Translations under genes and position numbers: made by a program
Part shown: piece after piece, positions 1-6,083 of the stretch
Numbering within the stretch: position 1 is the stretch's first letter
Layout of the letters: the number at the start of each line of letters is the position of its first letter
The notes under the pieces: generated by a model
Seen by the model: the letters and a program-made list of their open reading frames with translations, nothing else
Told to the model about the DNA's origin: nothing
Database searches by the model: none
Assembly: GCA_902797415.1 (NCBI GenBank)
Contig: CADBSQ010000014.1
Coordinates: 1-8,221, forward strand
Reading direction: 5' to 3'
DNA length: 8,221 nt
DNA from: an uncultured Erysipelotrichaceae bacterium
GTDB taxonomy: Bacteria; Bacillota_I; Bacilli_A; RF39; UBA660

Positions 1-891
1 CGGTAATATATTGATAAATCCTAGGTTAATGCTTAAATATGCAGCTAAGTAAATAACTGATTCTACGCTTGTTTTAGCAGCTTGTCCCACTATTGTATAA
101 ACACCAACAGGTCCAGATAAAGAACTTAAAGATAGTTTACCAATAAATAAGTTTCCAACTATTAACCACATACTTTTTATAATAGCATCTGTTTTAGTAA
201 TTGCATAATTAAGTGAGGAGATAATACCCCTTTTTCTTGTTACATCTTGTCCTATACCATAAACAATTCTTTCAGAACCATCTTTTTCTTTTATGGTTCG
301 TGGTTTGATTGTATAAGTTTTTGTATCACCAGTTGCTTTTTCAACTTCAAAGGTGTGGGTATTTTCCTTAGTTTTTAGGTTTAATCTTAAGATAACTAAA
401 TCCCAAGAGCTTACTTTTTTATTATCTATTTTAAGTATTTTATCTCCAACTTCTATACCAGCTTTGGCAACAGGATAGCCTTTTTCTACCCTTCCAACTA
501 CTGGAGACTGGTTGGCACTGCCCCAAATAAGTGCTGACAAAAATAGTAGTAAAAAGCCGGTAATGAAGTTCATGCACACTCCAGCTATAAGAATAATGCA
601 TCTTTGAGTAATAGTTTTATTACACATATACTGATCTTTTTTAAGCTTTTTATCAAATCCATCATCTTCACTGATTTCACCAGCTATTGCGCAATATCCA
701 CCAATTGGAAATGCACGTATAGAATAATCAGTTTCATCGCCTTTTCTATTCCATCCAAAAAGTTTTGGACCCATTCCAAGCGAAAACTCATAAACATAGG
801 CACCTGCTTTTTTAGCAGCAATAAAGTGCCCTGCTTCATGAACAAATATTAATACACCTAAGATTACAATTAAAAGTATAAATGCAATCAT
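1..891 (-). CDS. rseP: RseP/RasP-type site-2 zinc metalloprotease, C-terminal part missing
   Basis: Membrane-embedded protease that cuts transmembrane segments of regulators such as anti-sigma factors and processed signal peptides (known for the family). The window holds 297 uninterrupted codons and the edge cuts the gene. The first transmembrane segment (about residues 2-17) carries the zinc-binding HEAGH motif at 18-22 (HExxH). FPIGGY at 61-66, AGE at 70-72 and the AGVCMNF helix start at 103-109 are typical of the family. A single PDZ domain lies at about 127-200, with VVGRVEKGYPVAKAGIEVGD at 131-150 as its ligand-groove start. SGPVGVY at 259-265 is also conserved. The sequence stops just after INILP, immediately before the expected LDGG motif that supplies the third zinc ligand, so that motif cannot be checked. 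The ATG at 891 is chosen because AAAGGAG (900-906) sits 8 nt upstream and overlaps the cdsA stop. Only 13 nt separate the two genes, so co-transcription with cdsA is very likely. Confidence 0.95.
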   Translation of the reverse strand, partial: MIAFILLIVILGVLIFVHEAGHFIAAKKAGAYVYEFSLGMGPKLFGWNRKGDETDYSIRAFPIGGYCAIAGEISEDDGFDKKLKKDQYMCNKTITQRCIILIAGVCMNFITGFLLLFLSALIWGSANQSPVVGRVEKGYPVAKAGIEVGDKILKIDNKKVSSWDLVILRLNLKTKENTHTFEVEKATGDTKTYTIKPRTIKEKDGSERIVYGIGQDVTRKRGIISSLNYAITKTDAIIKSMWLIVGNLFIGKLSLSSLSGPVGVYTIVGQAAKTSVESVIYLAAYLSINLGFINILP

Positions 892-904
892 CTTTTCATC
901 TCCT

Positions 905-1669
905 TTATATTAAACCCTCAATAATTATATACACTAATGTGACAATTGTCAAACTATCGATTCTATCCAAAAGACCACCGTGACCTGGTATAAGGTTTGA
1001 AAAATCTTTAATATGAGCTTGTCTTTTAACAGCACTGTAAAATAAATCTCCCATTTCACATGCGAAGGAAAGAACGAGTATTGATAATAATACTTTTATA
1101 AATGGAGAATATCCAATAAAAATCATATAATAAGTACTAGATATAATGGTACCCATAATAAGACCACCAAGAAAACCTTCTAAACTTTTCTTAGGACTTA
1201 TTTTAGTTATTTTATGCTTTCCAATATTCATTCCCGTTGCATAAGCAAAAACATCTGTGCATACACAAACCATAACTAACAATATGAAATATAATGGTTC
1301 ATTTAAATAAAGTGTAGTTAAGTAATTAAATACTAAACCTAAAAAAACAATAAATGTTGATAATGTAAAGGCTTCGTTAGTAGTAAATTTGTTTTCTTCA
1401 AAAAAGAAAACTGATAGTAAAAACATGGCTCCAAAACATGCACAAATTATTTTTATATTAAAAGGTAAAAACTCCAATAACAATAACGATAATCCAGAAA
1501 TAGCTAACACAGGTATGGGATATTTTTTTTCTTTTTTTAAGTTAAAAATTTCTTTTAGGGCAATAATACTAAGTATTCCCATTCCTATTTTAAAAAGCAT
1601 GCCGCCAATAATTAAAAATGGTAAACAAATAACACACATAACTATAGCGCTTATAATTCTTTCTTTCAT
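905..1669 (-). CDS. cdsA: Phosphatidate cytidylyltransferase (CDP-diacylglycerol synthase)
   Basis: Integral membrane enzyme that converts CTP and phosphatidic acid to CDP-diacylglycerol and pyrophosphate, the branch point for bacterial phospholipids. The 254 residues match the usual length (about 250-280). Hydrophobic segments cover most of the chain (for example about 8-35, 52-68, 73-90, 102-121, 125-145, 165-185, 191-204). The family signature is complete at residues 212-237: SAVKR, then KD at 221-222, PGHGG at 228-232 and DRID at 235-238, which hold the metal- and CTP-binding acidic residues. TDVFAY at 138-143, SPKKSLEGFLGG at 158-169 and CEMGDLF at 204-210 are also conserved. The ATG at 1669 has AGAAGG (1675-1680) 5 nt upstream. 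It follows the phosphohexomutase after 43 nt, which contain a possible promoter, and is followed by rseP after 13 nt. In many Bacillota uppS lies upstream and dxr downstream; both are absent here. Confidence 0.96.
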   Translation of the reverse strand: MKERIISAIVMCVICLPFLIIGGMLFKIGMGILSIIALKEIFNLKKEKKYPIPVLAISGLSLLLLEFLPFNIKIICACFGAMFLLSVFFFEENKFTTNEAFTLSTFIVFLGLVFNYLTTLYLNEPLYFILLVMVCVCTDVFAYATGMNIGKHKITKISPKKSLEGFLGGLIMGTIISSTYYMIFIGYSPFIKVLLSILVLSFACEMGDLFYSAVKRQAHIKDFSNLIPGHGGLLDRIDSLTIVTLVYIIIEGLI

Positions 1670-1691
1670 AATAACCTTCTTTCTTGAATTA

Positions 1692-1720
1692 ATTATATAT
1701 TATTTTTGGAATTTAAACAA
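1692..1720 (-). promoter_or_regulatory. Possible sigma-A promoter for cdsA-rseP
   Basis: On the minus strand a perfect TATAAT (1692-1697) lies 17 nt downstream of TTGTTT (1715-1720). The -35 box overlaps the end of the phosphohexomutase gene and its stop codon. The -35 keeps only the TTG core, and TATAAT arises easily by chance in DNA this AT-rich. Transcription would start near 1685, leaving a leader of about 15 nt that contains the cdsA ribosome site. I see no terminator between the two genes, so read-through from the mutase is also expected. Confidence 0.35.
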
Positions 1721-3095
1721 TTTCTTTATTATATTTTTCTATTAATTTTAGATATTTGTTTTTTATTTCCTCAAGTTTTTCTTTTGATGAAGCTTCAAAT
1801 CTTGCAGTTAATTTTGGACCAGTGTTGGATGCCCTAACCAGTGCCCATGAGTCTTTGTAGTCTACTCTTAATCCATCTATGGTTGATATTTTTATGTCTT
1901 TTTCTTTATCTATTTCGTGCTTAATATTATTGATGCAAGAAAATTTTGTTTGGTCAGACGATTCTATTCTTATTTCTGGTGTAGAATAATATTTATTTAA
2001 TGAATCGACTAGCTTACTGGAGCTTTTGTCTTCATTTGATAAAAATTCTATAAATCTTATACCTGCATAAATACCATCGTCAATACCAATATATTTATCT
2101 CTAAAAATAACGTGACCACTTAGTTCTCCACCAAAATCTAAATTCATTTCTTTAACTTTGCTTTTAACGTAAGTATTTCCGCCTGTACGATACATGAAAG
2201 GTGTTCCACCTAATTTCTCTATCTCATCTCTTAATGTATTAGAACATTTTACATCATAAAGAATAGTTTTATTATCGGAATTTGGAATTATACTTCTGCA
2301 CATTAAAGCCATAAATTTATCTATATCAATTATTCTACCTTGATTGTCAACAAAACCCACTCTGTCACCATCACCATCAAAAGCAATACCTAAATCATAT
2401 TTAAATGTTTTAACATAGTCTTCTAGAGGCATCATATTTTCCTTTTCAAATGGATCTGGATGATGATTTTTAAAGTTGCCATCACTAACATCATATAAAT
2501 AATCTACATCAATATCCAATCTATCAAAGACGTCTCTTGCTAAAATAGAGGTAGTTCCATTAGCACAATCTACTATGACCTTTAATCTTTTTTTAATATT
2601 TATATCTTTTAATAGTGTTTGAATATATTTTTCTTTAACGTTCGTATATGATATAGTTCCATTTCCCTTTTGAAACTTACCCTCAAGTAAGAACTTATAA
2701 AAGTCCCTAATTTTTTGACCAAAAACGTTTTTAAAGTTAGCAAAACTGAATTTAAAGCCGTTATCGTTTTTAGGATTATGTGATGCAGTTACCATTATTC
2801 CACTTTCTATGTTTAAATTAATCATAGCAAAGTTTTGCATAGGTGTTGTTGTTAATCCTATATAAACTACATCTACTCCTGAGTCAGTTATTCCTTTTAA
2901 AAGTGCATTTGTTATTCTTTCAGAACTTAATCTATTGTCATGACCTACTAAACATACACTTTTATTAATTTCTAATAGTTTGCTGCCATAACCAAGTCCA
3001 ATGGTATAAGCAGTATCATCATCGATTAAAGATGAGTCTCCTCTAATATCATACTCCCTAAATATATCCCTATTTAATTTCTTTTTTACTTTCAT
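1713..3095 (-). CDS. Phosphomannomutase/phosphoglucomutase (alpha-D-phosphohexomutase, AlgC/ManB type)
   Basis: Cytosolic enzyme that interconverts hexose 1- and 6-phosphates through a phosphoserine, feeding GDP-mannose and UDP-glucose for glycans and glycolipids. At 460 residues it is full length (the AlgC type is about 463). All four active-site loops are visible. TASHNP is at 103-108 with the phosphoserine candidate S105. DGDGDR at 240-245 is the Mg-binding loop. GGELSGH at 322-328 is the sugar-recognition loop. RASNTGP at 421-427 is the phosphate-binding loop. The GELSGH sequence and RASNT-P context resemble the dual-specificity PMM/PGM branch more than glucosamine mutase GlmM, which normally has GEQSGH; the true substrate is inferred. 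The start codon shares one base with the upstream stop (TAATG). AAAGGA (3107-3112) lies 11 nt upstream, inside the end of the previous gene, so translation is probably coupled. Confidence 0.95.
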   Translation of the reverse strand: MKVKKKLNRDIFREYDIRGDSSLIDDDTAYTIGLGYGSKLLEINKSVCLVGHDNRLSSERITNALLKGITDSGVDVVYIGLTTTPMQNFAMINLNIESGIMVTASHNPKNDNGFKFSFANFKNVFGQKIRDFYKFLLEGKFQKGNGTISYTNVKEKYIQTLLKDINIKKRLKVIVDCANGTTSILARDVFDRLDIDVDYLYDVSDGNFKNHHPDPFEKENMMPLEDYVKTFKYDLGIAFDGDGDRVGFVDNQGRIIDIDKFMALMCRSIIPNSDNKTILYDVKCSNTLRDEIEKLGGTPFMYRTGGNTYVKSKVKEMNLDFGGELSGHVIFRDKYIGIDDGIYAGIRFIEFLSNEDKSSSKLVDSLNKYYSTPEIRIESSDQTKFSCINNIKHEIDKEKDIKISTIDGLRVDYKDSWALVRASNTGPKLTARFEASSKEKLEEIKNKYLKLIEKYNKEIV

Positions 3096-3610
3096 TAGTT
3101 TATAATTCCTTTCAATAATCCAAAAGATAGAATCATCATTATAATAGATGCAATTAAAACTCCTAAAATAGCAAATATCAAACTTTTTTTCTTATCTAAC
3201 TCTAGAAATGATGCAAGAATACAACCAGTCCAAGCTCCACTACCAGGAAGTGGAATTGCTACAAAAAGCATAAGACCAATATATCCATATTTCTCAAGTA
3301 AACCTTTTTTCTTATCAACTTTTTTCTTCCATTTATCAATTAACTTTTTTAATAGTTTAAACTTAGACAATAAATCAAGCACTTGTTCCATCAAAAATAA
3401 TGCGATTGGTACAACTATTATATTTGCTAATACACATACAATGTATGACTTAATTGGACTTAAATCTAAAAGTGCACTAGCAATAAGCCCACCTCTAAGT
3501 TCTAGTATTGGTAAAAGTGAAACAATAAATACAAATATATATTTAGAAACTTCTGTTGCTAGCATTCCTCCAAATATACCAATTAATCCGTTAACAATTT
3601 TTTTGGCCAT
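3095..3610 (-). CDS. COG2426 / 'small multi-drug export' family membrane protein
   Basis: A 171-residue polytopic inner-membrane protein of the family labelled Sm_multidrug_ex (COG2426). The export label is historical and, to my knowledge, weakly supported; the substrate is unknown. The two diagnostic blocks are present: LPILELRGGL at 33-42 and AIPLPGSGAWTGCILAS at 118-134. Hydrophobic stretches at about 7-34, 53-77, 110-135 and 143-168 flank a very basic cytosolic stretch (about 83-105, LLKKLIDKWKKKVDKKK). The motif layout, with two loops rich in Pro and Gly near paired helices, recalls the DedA/VTT fold, but that link is only my inference. The ATG at 3610 has AAAGGAAG upstream with good spacing. 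It is the first gene after a terminator and a candidate promoter, and it overlaps the phosphohexomutase start by one base. Confidence 0.88.
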   Translation of the reverse strand: MAKKIVNGLIGIFGGMLATEVSKYIFVFIVSLLPILELRGGLIASALLDLSPIKSYIVCVLANIIVVPIALFLMEQVLDLLSKFKLLKKLIDKWKKKVDKKKGLLEKYGYIGLMLFVAIPLPGSGAWTGCILASFLELDKKKSLIFAILGVLIASIIMMILSFGLLKGIIN

Positions 3611-3647
3611 TAATATCTTCCTTTTCTCTAATTTTCTATCACTATTA

Positions 3648-3656
3648 ATTTTATCA
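3648..3656 (-). promoter_or_regulatory. Possible extended -10 promoter for the membrane protein-mutase-cdsA-rseP unit
   Basis: The gap 3611-3696 lies between a terminator and the next start codon, so a promoter is expected here. The best candidate is an extended -10, TG-A-TAAAAT (3648-3656). TAAAAT matches the consensus at five of six positions and has TG one base upstream. No good -35 box is visible at 16-18 nt (TAGATT at 17 nt), which extended -10 promoters tolerate. The predicted start near 3641 gives a leader of about 30 nt with AAAGGAAG. Confidence 0.4.
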
Positions 3657-3696
3657 AAATTATTAACTAAAATCTACTTTATTATTTTCAATAATC

Positions 3697-3733
3697 AAAA
3701 AAAGTTAGAAGTTTGTTTATCTTCTAACTTTTT
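3697..3733 (-). terminator. Intrinsic terminator overlapping the stop of the unknown gene
   Basis: Perfect 13-bp stem: AAAAAGTTAGAAG (3733-3721, minus strand) pairs with CTTCTAACTTTTT (3711-3699) around the 9-nt loop ATAAACAAA. The T run extends to seven bases (3703-3697). The TAG stop of the unknown gene lies inside the 5' arm. The stem is AT-rich, as expected in this genome. It separates the unknown gene from the next transcription unit. Confidence 0.85.
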
Positions 3734-4554
3734 GGTTTAAACGGTATAACCTTTTGTTTAGGACTAGTATTGTCATCAAACTGCATTGCTTGTTCGTTTA
3801 CAAAATTTAAAAAGTATCGCAATCCTTCTATAGGATTTTCTTTGCTTCTATAGATGATGCATTCGGCTTCATCATAAATATCTTCATTATAGTAATCGTT
3901 ATTTTTAAGAACTAATAGTCTTTCTAATTTTTGAAAATCTTCTTTATTAAAGGTTTCTTCTAGAAGATTTATTGCGTGCATTTTAAAGTTTAAGTACATA
4001 TATAATAGATCATAGTTTATTTCTTCACTCTGAAAAACTCTATCTAAGGCATGAGCAACTTGCAGATAAGCTTCTTTCTCAAAAAAGTTCATGTAGTTAC
4101 GAAAGCCTTCGTAGTTAAAATCACCAACAGCAGAAAAATCCTCCACTACAAGAATCGCCCCATGAGCGGATATATCTAAGTTGTTTTTATTCCCTTTATC
4201 TAGACAATATGTTACAAACGTGCTTACAATATCGTATTTAAGTTTAAATGCATCTGATACAGACACAAATTCCATAATGTTTAATATGTTTTTTTTATTT
4301 AGTTTTGTGATAAAAAATCCATAACTTTCAATCATTTTAACGAGGACTTTTTCAAAGTATTTGTACGATTCGTAATCTTTTGTAACCATGTAATAGTGAG
4401 CAAGCACCTCAAAAACTGTTTTTAAAAACATGTTATATTTAGAATCACTTAGAGAATTTTTTTCCGCTATTTGATTTACTTTGTAAACAATCGTTTCATA
4501 TGTATCTTTTTCAATTATAGTAGATAATGCATTTACTATTTCAAAACTTTTCAT
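3724..4554 (-). CDS. Uncharacterised helix-rich protein
   Basis: I do not recognise this family. From the preferred start the protein has 276 residues, no signal peptide and no membrane segment, so it should be cytosolic. It looks almost entirely alpha-helical and is rich in Glu, Lys, Tyr, Phe and Asn. Helix pairs such as YYMVTKDYESYKYFEKVLVK (about 54-73) resemble TPR-like units, so an alpha-solenoid or scaffold is possible. The last 15 residues or so (from NTSPKQ to PFKPKS) look disordered and basic. No catalytic motif is visible. An upstream in-frame ATG at 4587 would add 11 residues but has no ribosome site and overlaps a TATAAT box. The ATG at 4554 follows GGGGGG at 5 nt and is preferred. 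The gene is monocistronic: a terminator lies on either side and it has a plausible promoter of its own. The intact reading frame, ribosome site and terminator argue that it is real. Confidence 0.85.
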   Translation of the reverse strand: MKSFEIVNALSTIIEKDTYETIVYKVNQIAEKNSLSDSKYNMFLKTVFEVLAHYYMVTKDYESYKYFEKVLVKMIESYGFFITKLNKKNILNIMEFVSVSDAFKLKYDIVSTFVTYCLDKGNKNNLDISAHGAILVVEDFSAVGDFNYEGFRNYMNFFEKEAYLQVAHALDRVFQSEEINYDLLYMYLNFKMHAINLLEETFNKEDFQKLERLLVLKNNDYYNEDIYDEAECIIYRSKENPIEGLRYFLNFVNEQAMQFDDNTSPKQKVIPFKPKS

Positions 4555-4559
4555 AGTAT

Positions 4560-4565
4560 CCCCCC
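4560..4565 (-). promoter_or_regulatory. Unusual all-G ribosome binding site (GGGGGG)
   Basis: Six consecutive Gs lie 5 nt before the ATG at 4554. They can pair with the CCUCC anti-Shine-Dalgarno using one G-U pair. A run of six Gs is conspicuous in this AT-rich window; the other strong sites here read AAAGGAG, AAAGGAAG or AGAAGG. It decides the start of the unknown gene against the ATG at 4587. Confidence 0.65.
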
Positions 4566-4578
4566 AATAGTTGAATTT

Positions 4579-4607
4579 ATTATACATCTTTTATGCTTTT
4601 TTGTATA
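4579..4607 (-). promoter_or_regulatory. Possible sigma-A promoter for the unknown gene
   Basis: TATAAT (4579-4584) lies 17 nt from TATACA (4602-4607), which matches the -35 consensus at four of six positions. It sits directly after the ftsW terminator, where a new promoter is expected. Transcription would begin near 4572, downstream of the ATG at 4587. That makes that ATG untranslated and supports the start at 4554. Confidence 0.5.
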
Positions 4608-4608
4608 C

Positions 4609-4649
4609 AAAAAAAGAAAAAACTATGCCTTTTTAGTTTTTTCTTTTTT
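4609..4649 (-). terminator. A/T-rich hairpin terminator overlapping the end of ftsW
   Basis: Perfect 16-bp inverted repeat. The 5' arm AAAAAAGAAAAAACTA (4649-4634, minus strand) is coding sequence for the lysine-rich tail of FtsW. The loop is AAAAGGCA. The 3' arm TAGTTTTTTCTTTTTT (4625-4610) begins with the ftsW stop codon, and one more T follows at 4609. Only two G-C pairs are present, so the stem is weak per base pair, but length and the U-rich 3' arm suit intrinsic termination. Confidence 0.65.
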
Positions 4650-5771
4650 AATATTTGATTCAATTGATATTCTAAGACATATAAATATTAGTAATAGAGT
4701 ATTAATTGTTATACTACCACCATAAGATAAAAGTGGTAGTGGTACACCAGTTAATGGTATTAACGCTAGTATTCCACCTAAGTTAATTAAAATATGGAAT
4801 AGTATTATTAAAAATGTTCCATATGCGATTAAGGAGCTTGTTAAGTTTTTAGCTGCTTTAGCAATTTTTAATATTCTAAATAGTATTAACAAATAAAGAA
4901 TAATAACACCTATACCAGCTATTGCACCTAATTCTTCTACTATAATTGGAAATATAAAGTCTGTATGTGCTTCTGGTAAGTATAAGTACTTTTGAGTACT
5001 ATTACCTAGCCCAACACCCTTTAGACCCCCATTATTCATGGCAATCATTCCATTACAAACTTGATATCCAGTCTTTTCTATGTACCTAGTACATGGGTTT
5101 TTATAAATTAATCTAGATGCTTGTTCTTCATTTAATATCTTACCAGCCATAGTCATTAAAAATATACATAAAACAATAAAAACAACACATATTATTTTAA
5201 ATATTTTAACATCACTTCTTCTTTTAGAAAAAGGTATAGACCAAAACATTAAAAAGACTGTTGCACCAATTATTGCTGATGTACCAAGATCTGGCTCTAA
5301 AAAAATCAAACCAGCAATAATTGCACACACTATTATGGGTCTTAAGAAAAAGTATTTGTTTTTGTTATTAATATTTTTTCCAAAATAAGAAGCCATATAT
5401 AATACAATTACTGATTTAGCAAATTCACTTGGCTGAACAGAAAAGAATCCAATTCTATACCAACTGTTCGCACCATTGGTAATTTTACCATAGACAGGTA
5501 AAAATGCTAAAGCAGCAATTATGACTAAAACCATCAGTGATTTTAATTTATCATATTTTGATATGGGAAACTTTATTAAAAAGGTTAAACCAAATATAAA
5601 CATTAATACTACTAATAATAGTTGTTTTTCAAAAAAATAATATGTACTTACTTTATATTGAAGTATAGATGCAACATTAGATGCACTAAAAACCATAATA
5701 ACCCCTATTGCACTTAGAAGTAGTGTTAGAAAAAATAAAGGTTTGTCCATTTTCATAAATAATTCTTTCAT
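4623..5771 (-). CDS. ftsW: FtsW, SEDS-family peptidoglycan glycosyltransferase
   Basis: Divisome membrane enzyme that polymerises lipid II into septal glycan with a class B PBP partner (family knowledge). It has 382 residues and about ten transmembrane segments. Visible SEDS motifs are NGANSWYR (99-106), QPSEFAK (113-119), LEPDLGT (158-164), GGLKGVGLG (248-256), PEAHTDFIF (266-274, with the conserved D271 regarded as catalytic) and GVPLPLLSYGGS (342-353). YLPEAHTDF and the long outer loop before GYQ point to FtsW rather than RodA. The last signature position is Ile instead of Ser/Ala. Two cysteines (C227, C239) fall in the outer loop. The C-terminus is a short lysine-rich cytosolic tail. An upstream in-frame ATG at 5783 adds four residues but lies in a palindrome without a ribosome site. 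The ATG at 5771 has GGTGA 5 nt upstream. Terminators bound the gene on both sides, so it is probably transcribed alone or by read-through. Confidence 0.95.
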   Translation of the reverse strand: MKELFMKMDKPLFFLTLLLSAIGVIMVFSASNVASILQYKVSTYYFFEKQLLLVVLMFIFGLTFLIKFPISKYDKLKSLMVLVIIAALAFLPVYGKITNGANSWYRIGFFSVQPSEFAKSVIVLYMASYFGKNINNKNKYFFLRPIIVCAIIAGLIFLEPDLGTSAIIGATVFLMFWSIPFSKRRSDVKIFKIICVVFIVLCIFLMTMAGKILNEEQASRLIYKNPCTRYIEKTGYQVCNGMIAMNNGGLKGVGLGNSTQKYLYLPEAHTDFIFPIIVEELGAIAGIGVIILYLLILFRILKIAKAAKNLTSSLIAYGTFLIILFHILINLGGILALIPLTGVPLPLLSYGGSITINTLLLIFICLRISIESNIKKEKTKKA

Positions 5772-5776
5772 ACACT

Positions 5777-5798
5777 TCACCATGATAATATTATCATA
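5777..5798 (-). promoter_or_regulatory. ftsW leader: 16-bp palindrome, possible -10 and ribosome site
   Basis: A perfect palindrome, ATGATAATATTATCAT, spans 5782-5797. It overlaps TATGAT (5793-5798), a five-of-six match to a -10 box, and the upstream in-frame ATG at 5783. GGTGA (5777-5781), complementary to the 16S rRNA tail, lies 5 nt before the ATG at 5771. No convincing -35 box lies 15-18 nt upstream. The palindrome could be an operator for a dimeric repressor over the promoter, or a chance AT-rich symmetry; the promoter call is weak. Confidence 0.35.
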
Positions 5799-5836
5799 TT
5801 TATTCTTTGTTTTAAAGTTTTTCGCTATTACTTTAC

Positions 5837-5867
5837 AAAAAAACTATAAGATTACTCTTACAGCTTT
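5837..5867 (-). terminator. Intrinsic terminator after the rhodanese-like gene
   Basis: On the minus strand CTGTAAGA (5863-5856) pairs with TCTTATAG (5851-5844) through one G-U pair around the tetraloop GTAA, followed by seven Ts (5843-5837). Pairing can extend by the preceding AAAG with the T run. The 3' arm ends in the TAG stop of the 77-residue gene. This is the most classical terminator in the window and probably ends the der-to-rhodanese unit. Confidence 0.85.
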
Positions 5868-6077
5868 ATATCCATATACATTTAATATTTGTACTACTCT
5901 TCTTGATGTAGTTCCACTTTCACATAAAAAGAAGTAGGTATTGTTTTTATCTAAGTATTTACTTGGATTATCAAGTATCTTAGATGCTTTAATTTTAATT
6001 CCGTTAATGTTTAAATCATCAAGGATAAATAACTTTCCCAATCTTTGGTTATATTCACTTAATTTAATTGTTTTCAT
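5844..6077 (-). CDS. Small rhodanese-like protein
   Basis: A 77-residue cytosolic protein resembling the C-terminal half of a single-domain rhodanese (sulfurtransferase fold). YFFLCESGTTSRR (48-60) matches the active-site strand and loop, with C52 as the persulfide-forming cysteine and a C-x-S-G-x-x-S-R loop. VVQILNVYGYKAVRV (61-75) matches the following helix and final strand. A full domain is about 100 residues. Here the N-terminal part is short, and the usual DVR and GHI-GA landmarks are not evident, though LFILDDLNINGIKIKASKIL (16-35) may be their degenerate counterpart. Sulfur-transfer activity is inferred from the loop only. The ATG at 6077 follows the methyltransferase stop after 6 nt with no clear ribosome site, so translation is probably coupled to that gene. 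A terminator starts at its stop codon. Confidence 0.78.
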   Translation of the reverse strand: MKTIKLSEYNQRLGKLFILDDLNINGIKIKASKILDNPSKYLDKNNTYFFLCESGTTSRRVVQILNVYGYKAVRVIL

Positions 6078-6083
6078 ATCATA

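Noticed and set aside
604..852. Plus-strand open frame of 82 codons
   Set aside because: Lies opposite rseP, whose minus-strand translation has conserved HEAGH and PDZ motifs; no ribosome site or recognisable protein.
1389..1745. Plus-strand open frame of 118 codons
   Set aside because: Antisense to cdsA; low-complexity Lys/Asn/Ile composition typical of a shadow frame.
3611..3696. A riboswitch or small RNA gene in the largest clean gap
   Set aside because: Only 86 nt of AT-rich sequence with no stable internal stem; a simple promoter and leader explain it.
3441..3740. Plus-strand open frame of 99 codons
   Set aside because: Antisense to the COG2426 gene and running through its promoter gap and the neighbouring terminator; no family motif.
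4555..4587. Start of the unknown gene at 4587
   Set aside because: No ribosome site and overlap with a likely -10 box; the ATG at 4554 has a G-rich ribosome site at proper spacing.
5743..5937. Plus-strand open frame of 64 codons
   Set aside because: Spans the ftsW leader and a terminator in antisense; no ribosome site.
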